A stretch of DNA of 64,000 bases from Semisulcospira habei. Its lineage: Eukaryota; Mollusca; Gastropoda; Semisulcospiridae. How positions within the stretch are numbered: the first letter of the stretch is position 1; every line of letters starts with the position of its first letter. The stretch lies in NCBI GenBank assembly GCA_036245525.1, contig BTPG01000004.1:51061758-51125757 (forward strand), given 5' to 3'. A program made the position numbers and the translations under genes. A model generated the notes under the pieces. It was not told the origin of the DNA, did no database searches, and saw only the letters and a list, made by a program, of their open reading frames with translations. Of the stretch, positions 22,614 through 35,900 are shown piece by piece.

Positions 22614-25600
22614 ATGGCCTTGCTTCAGCGGTCCCCAGGTGTCGCACGTTTAGTCGTCTCAACGTTTGGTCCTCGGTCCTCTGCTCGTCCTATCAGCCAT
22701 TTTAGAGCTGACATACCAAGACTTGCTGGTATGACTTAACTGGCATCAGCAACAGAAAGATCAACATTGAAAGCTCAAGTGTAGCGCATGATTAGCTTCC
22801 TGCAACATGCAAGAAGTCATCAGGCTGAAGTTGGCCGTAGTTGACCCACACACAGCCGTATCAGTGTTGGCTGACCGGCTGTGGTCTGTTTGGGCCTGAT
22901 AGCTGCAGTGCCAGTCAGATAAAAGATCTGCATGCACTGACATGGTGCTCGTTTTGTCTTCATTTACATGTAACTGCCACTTTTATATTCTGCGTAGTTT
23001 AAATAACGTTTTAGAGGTGTTTATGAATAAGAATGCCAGAAGAGTGACCATATAAGGTACATACTATGAAAACTGGTTAATTGCCTTAGCCGTAGTCTAT
23101 TACTGTAAGTATGCAACGCAAGTGCAACGCGTGTAGTAACATGTTGTAGCTTTAGTCAATGCGTAATGTTCGATCACTTAAACAGTACATAACCCATTTA
23201 GCCCCAACACCTTACAGCAGGAGATGGATTATCATGATAATTCAAGGGTAGTGCCAAATGAGCTTGGCGCCTATAGGCGCCAAGCTTATCTGACACTACC
23301 CTTGAATTATCATGGTCGATCCATCTCCTGCAACAGGTACATACTCCCTACTTAGCACATCCCGAATTTGGGAAATCTCATCTTGGGGTTAAATGGATTA
23401 AACAGTAGTGTAAACAGTACCACTGGCTGCTTGCATAAAGGGCTTAACCCATTCAACCCTAAGGCTGCATCCCCAAATGCTGGAGGTGCTACCTGACGAA
23501 TGTGTATCAGTTGCAGGAGATAGATTGACCATGATAATTCAAGGGTAATGCCAGATTAGCTTGGCGCAATGAGGCACCAATAGCTAATCTTACACTACTC
23601 TTGAATTATCATGGTCACTTCTTCTCCTGCTGTAGGCCTTCAGGGCTGAATGGGTTGATACAAAATCTCGATAGTACATACACAAGCTCAACACCAAATT
23701 TCCTTACAGCCTGCGCTGCAAGACCTCTGTTGCTGAGCAGACACCTCCAGCATGTCCACCAGTTTGCCACTGCATCTTCTGCACCAGTTGCCGGTGTGAA
23801 GGTATGATGAGAAAGGAAACAACAACAATCCCCGACAAAACAAAAAACAAAACAAAACAGCCTAACCCCCCAAAAAAAGAAAAAAACACCACCAACATGC
23901 GATATAAATCTGCTATTTAAAAGTTGGTACTAAGGAGAAAAGAAACAAAGAAGGCGGAGAGCAGGCTTGGTACAATATTTGTTCGTGTTTAATCTGATGG
24001 CGGTTATAAAAATATAGCTCCTGCTGTGTCCTATTGTTCCAGTTTCTAAAGACCGCATTGCAATTCCTGATGATGGTATAGTGATAATAATGCTTTTCAC
24101 CTCCAGCATCGCAAAAAGAGGTGGCTTTCCTATGAGCTTAATCCATTTAGCCCCAACACCCTACAGCAAGAGATGGATTGACCATGATAATTCAAGGGTA
24201 GTGCCAGATTAGCTTGGCACCATCAGGCACCAAGCTAATCTGGCACTACACTTGAATTATCATTGTCAATACATCTCCTCCAATGGGTGCATGGTCATTA
24301 GGTGGTGCCTCCCAAATTTGGGAAATTTCGGCCGTATGGATATATGGGATAACCCGTTGGTGCATGGAGCCACCAAACGGTGGCTGCATGCATGCACCTG
24401 CTCTTTATACCCATAGTAGTAAGGGACCCTTTTTAACAGAATTTTTGAGTGTAACAATTTTGGTCTTTTGGTGCAGGCTAAACCTTTGACAGCTAAGGGG
24501 GACATAGCAGGTGTTCAGCTGGATGACTCTAAAACAAGTGTTGAAGTTACATGGACCGATGGAAACGAGTCAAAGTAGGTACATGTATACAATATAGCGA
24601 TGTACCATAGTAGATTGATGATCGTACATTTAGTGCACACAGACACATGCATGCACGCACACCCACACACACACACGTACATTACAGTTCAGTTCACAGA
24701 TCGACCGTACTAGTTCAAGGGTGGTGCCAGAGGCATCACATTGAGCTATTCTAGGACCACCCTTAAGCCATTTAGCACCAACACACTACAACAGGAGATA
24801 GATCAACTGGGAAATTCAAGGGTAGTGCTAGATTAGCTTGACGTCTGATGGCGCCAAGCTAACCTGGCACTACCCTTGAATTATCATGGTCAATCCATCT
24901 CCTGCAACTGGTACATAGTCGTCGGGTGACACCTCCAAAATTATGGAATTATGGATGTGGGGCTAAGTGGGTTAAACTGTCATGGTCGATCCTTGTTATA
25001 TTGTGTCAGGGCTGAATGGGTTAACCCACATCATACTGAGGCTGAAAGCTTCAAATGTGTACACTGCCATATGCAAGCTACATTATAGTACTTACAGATA
25101 AGGATATAGACCAATGGCTTTAGTTTAAGGGTGGTGCCAGAATAGCTTGGCGCCTAGAGGCGCCAAGCTTTTCTGGCACTACCCTTGAACTATTTTAGTC
25201 AAACTTATTTCACACACGGGTGTATTCCGAATGATAAGGGTTAAAAGCAATTGTCACAAACTGTTATGTTCTCTGTGTGCGCAGTTTCCACAGTCTGTGG
25301 CTGCGCTACAGCTGTCACTGTAAGCACTGTCTGGAGGAACACACAGGACAACGCTTGCATGACTGTGACCAGTTGGATCCTGATGCTACACTACAGTCAG
25401 CTCAGCGAGAAGGTAAGCTTGCAATCACCCTTTTAATACATCCACAGGTATACGGAACTGCATAGTGTGGACGTGTGTGTCCTTGGATACCACTTTACCA
25501 TAATAAATTATGCACCACAATTATTCAATCCAAATGATATTATCTGCTTTTGTGGCTCCAAGTGTTAGTCTGAGTCGGACGTTATTGAAGTTACATGTAA

Positions 25601-26879
25601 TTGTGGGAACCAGTGTTATGCTGAGACTGACATATATTGAGATCACATCAATACATGTAGGAGTTATGCTGAGGCTGATATATTGGGACTATTGTGGGAA
25701 TCATTGTTATGCTAGGGCTGACATATTGGGCTATTTGAGGGAATCATTATCAGGGACTGTGCATGGATTTTCAGCTTACATGAGCAGGGATTATGTAACC
25801 TTGTAGCAGTGAGAGTGATGTCATTTGCTTGGAAAAAATAGAAAAGAAAAAAAAAGCTTCAAAGGAAGAAACACATTTCAGAGTAACTAATGAGGACAAA
25901 CAGTACAGGGAACTCCGTTTTGTCCTTGATATTCTTAACCCCTTCACTGCCAGTGGACACAGATTATGTTTTTGAAATCATGGTAAATTCAGTGTGAAAG
26001 ATCCCCAGCTGTCAACGAAACATGGATACAATGCAACTGTGAGGGCTCATGAGGATCTATACCTCATGTGGTTGGGTAGTGTTAAAATTTTCTTGGCAGT
26101 GAACAGGTTAACCCATTTGGTCCCAACACCCTACAGCAGGCGATGGATCGACCATGATAATACAAGAATAGTGCCAGATTAGCTTGGCGCAATTAGGCGC
26201 CATGCTAATCTGGCACTAGCCTTGAATTATCATGGTCGATCCACCCCCTGCAACTGGTGCGTAGTCATTAGGTGACGACTCCAAAACTAGGGAAATACGA
26301 CTTTGGGGTTGAATGGTTCAAGCATGTTTGTCGCTTTGTGGGTTATTATATTGCTTCTAGTGTTAACATGCTTCAGAGTTGCTCTTATTGCCCGGATTTT
26401 CTGATGCTGTGTTGACAAGGTGACAATCTGGTGGTGACATGGGGAGGAAAAGAGAAACATACTGGCTTCATTCCCATTCAGTTCCTCAAACAGTATGATC
26501 ATTCCGCTGCCGCTCTTGAAGCCAAGAAGGCCATGATAGCGGTCAACACTTTTGCCAAGGTTAGTTACACCTATATACTTATGGTTCTGTTCTTGAGGAC
26601 ATTTACCTGTAAAAATAGGAAAATAACCTCCCTATGTGAGCCGCTGTTGCTGTTTTCAGTACCAGTGGCTGCAGGCATGTATGGGGCAACAATACATTTT
26701 CAATCTTAGAAACAGAAAATACAAACTTGTGAGATTTGATTTGAAGTGGACCCCCACCTCTCTTTTTTCCCCCCACCTCCTTCCTCCCTCCCCCCTACCC
26801 CCAATCTCCCTCCCCTCCCTCCCCGCCCCCCCCCCCCCCCCAGAAAAAAATAAAAAAAAATAAAATAAAATAAATAAAA

Positions 26880-26918
<39 letters not shown>

Positions 26919-29900
26919 AAATAATAATAATAATAATAAATAAAATATTAAAAAAAAACAAAAAAAAAAACACTTAGACTGCAGCATTGGAGTCCACTGT
27001 GTTTTGGGGGATGGGGGAGTAGATTGAGTGGATGTGCATGAATGTACATTATTGCATTGTGTAGCATTAACTCATTCAGCTCTGACATACTACAAAAAAG
27101 TATGGATCAACCATGATACAGTTCAAGAGTGGTGCCCAAATAGGTTGACCTGTAGGCACCAAGCTGTTTTGGCACAACCCTTGAACTATATCAGCTTTTA
27201 TCTTGTTCAGAGGCACCAATAACCCTTATCATTGTGATACACCCATTGCTTGAAATAAATTTGACTGATATTTCAAGGGTGCTGCCAGAATAGCTTGGCG
27301 CCTCAGGCGCCAAGCTATTCTGGCACCACCCTTGAACTAGAATGGTTGCTCTATCTCCTAATCTGTTATGTAGCCTTCATAGACAATAAGCAATTTTTTA
27401 AAAAAAAATCAGCCTCAGGATGTAATGGGTTAAGCTATTTTGGGACCACCCTTGAACTATCATGGTTGAACATTGATCATGAACTGTAATTTATTCTTCA
27501 GAGGACAACTGCCAAATTGGGGGATTTGGATCGTCATTTCTTACCAATTGTGTTAATACAGTACTGCATGTGCCTGTGTTCAGGTTGTACCAGAGATACA
27601 GTACAAAGTTGTTGTGGAATCAAAGGATGGCCTGTACCGGTAAGTCACCACACAGATATATACTGAAGAGCAAAAGAAATGCAACATTTTTGGAATAATC
27701 GGAAACGCCAAAAGTGTTTCTGGTGATTACAAAAATCTCACATTTCTTTTGCTCGTCAGTATACATTCATTCAGTGAAGATCTACACATCTCTAAGTCAA
27801 AAATCCTTGAAGACCCCTCTACAAGTACAAGCAAGGTCCTCAGGCCCACGATGGTCTGTGCACAAGTGTGCATGGGCCAACAGTGGCCAGTGTCAGCTAG
27901 TAACTGCTTGGGCCAACAGCGAGCGACAACCTGAGGACCTTTTGTGTGCTGGAATGCTGCTTGATCCATCCCTCTTTAGCTTGCAACAACAGTTATGAAT
28001 TGATATATCTGATGGGATGAAGTCAGTACTCCCCTGTTCATGCATTTTTATCAGGCAGAGGCAGTGAGGCAGAACCAGTAGGGCTCAGGCAGAAGCAGTA
28101 GGGCTCAGGGGTCTAGTCAAGCACCAACAAGTTTAGTTTAACAAATTTAAAGGTTAGCCGCATGTTTTTCTTTTTTTTTTCTTCTCCTTTTTTCTGTTGT
28201 TTATTTTATTCTTTTTGTATTTTTCAAATAAGTTTTTACTTTTCTACTCTGCAGGTGGCTGAAAAACTTGAGTGACTTTGGGTTCTGTGTTGTTAAGGGA
28301 GTGCCAACAGAAGATACTATGGTGGTCAAGGTAAGCATGGTGTGGTCGAGGTGTCTAGCACGATGATAGATATCCATTTTTCCGTTCGCAGTTTTCTTAT
28401 GTACTGATGAGCGAAAGAAATGCTACATCACTGCAGTCATCAGAAACACTAAGTGTTTCCGGTGATTCTTGCGAGGTCACACTTCTTTTGCTCGTCAGTA
28501 TATTTTAACCTGTTCAGTGCTTGCTGACTAAGACTTTGTTTCTGCAGTCTTTGTTAACTCAACATAAAAAGCCTAGGTGTTCAGGAACATGGATTCAAAG
28601 TGATGTCAGCAAGAGGCATAGATCCTCATGAGCCCCCGCAATTGCTGGGGCTCATGAGGATCTATACCTCTTGCAGTTAGGTGATGCTCACATTTTCTCG
28701 GCACTGACCGGGTTAAGATTTATTCCTTCTTGTTTTTTTTTTGTACATTTGTATGCATAGTCCTATTACACATCTCCAACCTGTACAGCTGTTAGCATTT
28801 GTGTAGGTTCCTGCGGATGGACAAATCTCTCATTTGACAGTTTGTGTGATGGAATCCAGCTGAAAGAAATTAACAAATACTGATGGGAGTGATGCCAGCC
28901 ATAAATTTTGTTCTTTCTCCTGTGTGTGCAGATGGCAGAGATGATTGGTCCCATACAGCGCACTATTTATGATGATGTGAGTCGCCATAGACCTTTGTAT
29001 ACTAGTATACACATTATAGTTCATATCTGTACATTCAAACATTTGTTTGATTTTGTTGTATGAGTGACATGGCGGGTGTGGGTGAAAGATTTGTCAATTG
29101 ATTTATCCTTGAGTGATCCGTTTCAGCATTACAGTTTATCCTATGTATACTGATGAGCAAAAGAAATGCAACAGTGTTTCCGATGATTCAAAAAATGTTG
29201 CTTTTCTTTTGCTTGTCAGTTTTTAACAATGTTGATGAAAAAAGCAGACTGAATTTTTGTGTGTGTGTTTTTTTTTACCAAATGGAATTTATTTTTCATA
29301 TTTGTTTTTTCTTACGTGCAACTGACAATTTTGATTTAATTTGTATTGCATTTGTTTTTTCCATGTGTCTACCCCAATTAATATATCCACCAGTACAGGC
29401 AAGGAGTTCACTTATTTTTGTTACTGTTGTCTCAGAGTAGCACCCAAGAAAGAATGAAACACGTTTAGAAAGGACAAGTGTAACACAGTTTTGGTCTGTT
29501 TTTTGTTGTTTCAGACATTTGATGTGCGAGTGTCGGATGATCAGCTAACAAACATTGCTTACAGTGCTGAAAAACTTGGCTTCCACCAAGATCTGCTCTA
29601 CTATGAGTCGCCCCCCGGTCTCCAGTTCCTGCACTGTCTCAAGTAATTTGTCAATATCAATATACAGTCTATTCTGCTTATAACAAGGTCAGATATAACT
29701 AAAGTTAGATATAACAATTTAACACTTTTCAAAGGTCCCAACAGCAGTTTTTCAACGTAAACTATTTCTCTTATAACAAGGTCAGATATAACTAAAGTTG
29801 GATATAACAATTTAACACTTTTCAAAGGTCCCAACAGCAGTTTTTCAACGTAAACTATTTCTCTTATAACAAGGTCAGATATAACTAAAGTTGGATATAA

Positions 29901-32900
29901 CAATTTAACACTTTGTCAAAGGTCCCAACAGCAGTTTTTCAACGTAAACTATTTCTCTTATAACAAGGTCAGATATAACAAGGTCAGATATAACTAAAGT
30001 TGGATATAACAATTTAACACTTTGTCAAAGGTCCCAACAGCAGTTTTTCAACATAAACTATTTCTCTTCTAACAAACATTGGATATAACAACAAGAAAAA
30101 TTGGGTCCCATGGTGATTTGTTATAATCCAGAGTTTGCTGTTGTACACTTTTACACTTGTGAAATGTTTCTGTTTAGTACAGTTCAGCTTCAGTATTAGG
30201 TGTACCCATATATACTGATGAGCAAAAGAAATGCATCATTTTTGGAATCATGGGAAACACTAAAGTGATTCCAAAAATGTTGCATTTTTTTTGCTTGTCA
30301 GTATAGGATGATTCCAAAAATGTTGCATTTCTTTTCCTCATCAGTATATATTTTACAAAATTTGAATATTGTGCACAGGCCTCCAACTCTCAAGTGGGAT
30401 TCCTGGTGGTGCTAATGCATATACAGAGACTTGTGAACAAAATCTAAAAAGTGAAAGATCCTCAGGTCAGCGTCAGTGGTGTGTGGGACAACTAAGGCTG
30501 ACGTCATCCGGATTACTGTTTCCTTACTGGATGTTTTTTTTTTTTCTGCCTAAGTCTCTGTACATTCAGCAGCATGTTAACCCATTTAGCCCTGAGTCCC
30601 TACAGCAGGAGATTGATTGACCATGATAATTCAAGGGTAGTGCCAGATTAGCTTGGCGCCTGAAGGTGCCAAGCTAATCTGGCACTACCCTTGAATTATC
30701 ATGGTCAATCCACCTCCTGCAACTGGTACATAGTCGCTAAGTAGCACTTCCAAATTGGGTTAAAAGGGTTAATATGAGAGCAGACAATGCAGCTTAGCTT
30801 TAAGGCTGTCAGGTATTATGATGTATTGATGCTACCCTGTATTACAGATAGATAAAAGGATGGGTAGATTAGATTAGATGGATGGATGGGTGGGTGGGTT
30901 TGGGTAGTTGGATGGATGGATGGGCCAATTTACTGTCAGGTATTATGATGTATTGATGCTACCCTGTATTACAGATAGATGAAAGGATGGGTAGATTAGA
31001 TTAGGTGGATGGATGGGTGGATTTGTTTGGGTGGACAGATGGATAGAAGGAAGGCAGACAGGAAGGCAGTTGGATGGATTGATGATTTCACAATTGGTTA
31101 AATGTATTTCTGTTTCAGATTCGACAGCTGTGTAACAGGTGGAGAAAGTCTTATTCTTGACCTATTTCAAGTGGCTGAGGAATTTCGGGAAAAAAATCCA
31201 CATGATTTTGCTGCACTGACAACTATTCCTGCAACTTTTCAGAAAATTCATTATGGCAGGTGAAATGATCAAAGTATATCGTGGGAGGAAGTTTATTGAA
31301 CTGACAATGATATACAAGAGAAATAGATCCTTGTGAGTCCCTGCAGGCTGTGGTGGCTCACGAGAATCTATGCCTTTTTGCCAGTTCAGTTTACATCCCA
31401 CATGGTGCATTAAATCAAAGTATTTTATCTGAGGATAGTGAAATTTATCAGGAGACCATAATGCAATTGCTGTTATTAGAGCTGAGTTGGTATACCTCGC
31501 CCTGTGCTTAGGTTAAACGCACTAGCGGCGCCATTGTTGCTATTTTCGCACCAGACCAGTAGCTCGGACCAGTCATGTGCACCAGATCGGTTTAGAGCGT
31601 GTGCTTTCTGCACCTGTAATGAGCAATCTCGGAGAAAGAATCACGTGACCGTCGTTTGATTGCTGCAAAATAAGATGAATAAAGAATAAACCCTTTCTCA
31701 TATGCAATCCGGCAATAACTTGATGCATCCTTATGCTAGCACCACGAAATATTACGCGATTGGCAGATTTGAAAAATTGCTTTTTTCCCTCAATGGTGGT
31801 GATTTTGAGACATTTGCGTCGCTTTGCGGCAGAAAGCACCGTCGTAATTGAAGTACGAGAGATCAGTGCACTACAAGTACAATGGACTTGGTGTGGGGCG
31901 TGACACAAGCCTCCGCCATCTCTACACAAAACTGGCGTGTTAGGGGAGGTATAAGGTGCTAAAAGTAAAACCTGAAACGAACCGGTTTTTTTAACTTTGA
32001 TCACAATCTTCCGTGTGAACGTATGAGACCAAAATACAAGTGCAGAAGCCTACCTGCGCACGCAGTTCTGGTGCACATGACCGGTCCGAGCAACAGGTCT
32101 GGTGCGAAAATAGCAACAATGTCGCCGCTGTTGCGTTTAACCTAGGTACAGGGTGAGGTATGCCAACTCAGCGTTATTAGAGGTTTGTTTATGTGAGTGG
32201 ACTTTTAATTGAACCAATAATTTGATGAATAAACTGTGATAAAGATCTGTGGAAAAGGGTTGCTATTAACCCATATCATACCGAGGCTAAAATGTGGACA
32301 CTGCCATATGCAAGCTACATTATAGTACTTACAAATAAGGCTATCGACCAATGGCTTTAGTTCAAGGGTGGTGCCAGAATAGCTTGGCGCCTAGAGGCGC
32401 CAAGCTATTCTGGCACTACCCTTGAACTATTTTAGTCAAACTTATTTCACACACTGGTGTATTCTGAATAATAAGGGTTAATAATTACTGTTACGTTGTG
32501 ACTGTATAATGTTGATGTATTGTGAATATGTTTATTTTCCCCCCACAGACAAATGCCAGTGCACATGAGCTACTCCAGACCTTTGATAGCTCTCAACCCA
32601 CAAAATGAGGTAATGTACATTAACACAGCAGGAGATGGATCGTCAATGATAAGTCAAGGGTAGTGCCAGATTAACCCTTTTAGCCCCAAGGTCCTATTTC
32701 TCAAATTTTGGAGGTATTGCCTAAAGACTATGTACCAGTTGCAGGAGATGGCTTGACCATGATAATTCAAGGGTAGTGCCAGATTAACTTGGTGCCTGAA
32801 GGCGCCAAGCTAGTCTGGCTCTACCCTTGAATTATCATGGTCAAGACATCTCAGGCTGTAGGGATCCGGGACTGAAAGGGTTAACTTGGCACCTAACGGC

Positions 32901-35900
32901 GCCAACCTAATCTGGCACTATCCTTGAATTATCATGATTGATCCGTCTTCAGTAGCTGGTACATGAAAGTTAGGTGACATCAAGTTAGGTGACACCTCCA
33001 AAATTGCGAAATGCGGCCATGGGGCCAAGTGTGTTAAGGAAAAATGAGGCTCATTTCCGGTGAACGAATGGTCATCAGCCACTGTTGGCCCGTACAGAGT
33101 CATGCGCAGGCCAGCAGCAGCTGACGTCGGCTCAGGGTTGGTATTAACCCTTATCATTCGGAATACACCAGTGTGTGCAATAAGTTTGACTAAAATAGTT
33201 CAAGGGTAGTGCCGGAATAGCTTGGCGCCTCTAGGCGCCAAGCTATTCTGGCACCATCCTTAAACTAAAGCCATTGGTCTATATCCTTATCTGTAAGTAC
33301 TATAATGTAGCTTGCATATGGCAGTGTACAAATTTGAAGCTTTTAGCCTCGGTATGATATGGGTTAAAGAAATGGTTGGCTACAGGTACAGTCAAAGCAC
33401 AGCACTGTGAGCAAGAAAGCCCTGACACTGGCCATGCTCGAAGAAAAGTATCCCCAGGAAGCATGGATACGGGCATACACTGATGGATCAGCCACAGATG
33501 CAGTTCAGGATGGAGGGGCTGGGGTGTACATTCAGTACCCAAACGGAAAATGGCAGGCAGAGGCAGTACCAACAGGCCTTCACTGCACAAATTACAGAGC
33601 TGAGGTGGAAGCCCTGGTCCACGCAGCTAACACCCTTAGTGGCACTGCAGACCCTGATGCCCAGATTGTCTTCCTTACTGATGCCATGTCTGTCCTTGAG
33701 GCAGCAACAGCAAGCAAACTGCCACGTCTACAAGAGGCACTGCAAAACATTAAGTGCACCAGACTGGTGCTGCAGTGGATCCCTTCACACTGTGGCATCT
33801 ACGGCAATGAAGAAGCTGACAGAATGGCAAAAGCGGGCGCAGAGAAAGAACAAGATGAAAATGGAGTCAGCTTCACAGAGATGAAGACCATCATTAAGTC
33901 TGTGTACAGACCACCACAACGGCCCATAGACAGTTACCATCAGCTGTCCAGACAAGAGCAGGTGACCATCTTTCGTCTGAGGACCGGGCACAACCGACTC
34001 AATTTCCACCTGCACAGACGCTTCCACCTCGTGCCATCTCCCCTGTGCCCTTGTGGAGAAGCAGAGCAGACCACAGAGCACATCCTCCAGGACTGTGGGA
34101 ACCACCAGCCGCTGAGGGAGGAGATATGGCCGAAGCCCGCCACTCTACAAGAGAAACTGTATGGGCCTGTGGAGGCACTGCAGAAGACCACAGATTTCAT
34201 TTTGAGAGCCAAACTCCAAGTGTGACGGCGTTCGAGAAGAAGAAGAAGAAGAAGGTACAGTCAAAACTTCAAGGGAAATAATGAAAACGTTGATAGGTTT
34301 TACTGGCCAATTCATCCTGCATACGGTGCAATAGATCTGTTGCGCAGGCTCACTGGTACTGTGGTTGTTTCACGTAATGAAGTGTAATCATAGTAGAACA
34401 CTTTCATTGTGTTTACTTACAGACAAATTGGCTGTCGGTCAGCGCTTTTGTTGCAATGATTCATGAAGGAATCATCATGACAAAAAGCGCTACTGACAGC
34501 CAAAGGGTTAAGTTTATTGATTTGTGTGTTGGTCCGTGATAAACCCCTTCACTGCCAGTTGACGCAGATCTTCGTTATGCTGATACACCCAAAGCTTGAA
34601 ATAAATCTGACTATGGTAGTTCACGGGTGGTGCCAGAATAGCTTGGCGCCTCAGGCGCCAAGCTATTCTGGTACCACCCATGAACTAAAATGGTTGGGCT
34701 AGCTCCTAATCTGTAAAGTAGCCTTCATAAGAATTTTTTTAAAAATTAGCCTCAGTATGAAATGGGTTAATTCTTCCCTAAAGAGCTCCAGCCATCCAGG
34801 GAACATAGATATAAAGTTATGTCAGCATGAGGCACAGATACTGATGAACCCTCGCACCTGCGTGGGCTCATAAGGCTCTGTGTCTCTTGCAGTTGGATCA
34901 GCCTCACCTTTACCTGGCAGTGAAAGGGGTTAAGGCTGTAGGGTCCAAAGTCACGGACCAGCACACGCGCGCAGAGGAATGGTACGGCATTTCTTAGCAC
35001 CGAGAATATTACACGATCCAATGTCTTCTTCAAACCCTTTTGTCAGCTTTGTGTCCTTGTTTCAGATTACAGGCGTGTTCTGGGAGCCAGCTCACGAAGG
35101 ACCCGTAGAAGTGCCAGAGGTAGCTTTTTGTAATCTATTTGTGCTTTTTATTTTGCATGTCATGTTGCTGTTTATGTGTGTGTTTTAAATTCAAAAGATA
35201 TTGTAAGTTATTGAAGTTTGGGCGTCTGATATCATGGTTCGTAAAAAATGTTGAGATGGTCTGATAAAAAGCTGAGATGCGACAGCATCAAGGCTTTTAT
35301 CAGCCATGGAGATATTTTTATAAATCGTGATAGCAGGCTCATAAATCTCAATAACATATATATTGCTCTGGATGTGAATATAAGTCGTGAGTAAGGTTCA
35401 GTGTAAGTCACTAAACTTTGCCATTCATTGGTCCCTTCCGCCTGCTAGAATAAATCAACCTTGCCCCAAACATCTATCTTGATAATGAATGTGCTGCTCT
35501 GTACTTCACTTCTATATCTTACTTTTACCTTGGTGGCTCGCTCGCTTCTAATCCCAGTCAAGGCTTCCGTCTTCGTCATATTTTTAGCTGTAAGACTGAC
35601 CCAGTGCCTTAATCCATATCATTCAGAATACACCAGTGTGTGAAAGAAGTTTGACTAAAAGTAGTTCAAGGGTGGTGCCAGAATAGCTTTGCGCCTGTAG
35701 GTGCCAAACTATTCTGGCACCACCCTTGAACTAAAGCCATTGGTCTATATCCTTATCTGTAAGTACTATAATGTAGCTTGCATATGGCAGTGTACAAATT
35801 TGAAGATTTTAGCCTTAGAATGATATGGGTTAAGGCCATCGGGCCGACATTGGCCATCATTGGCCCATGCATGGCTGTGTGGATCTAACCCCAGTCAAGG

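Noticed and set aside
26656..26987. Minus-strand ORFs rich in Phe/Ile/Tyr and Gly
   Set aside because: Low-complexity translation of the poly-C and AAAT tracts.
29601..29903. 100-residue minus-strand ORF with a threefold internal repeat
   Set aside because: The repeat is the 93-bp tandem array; 93 is divisible by three, so an open frame is automatic.
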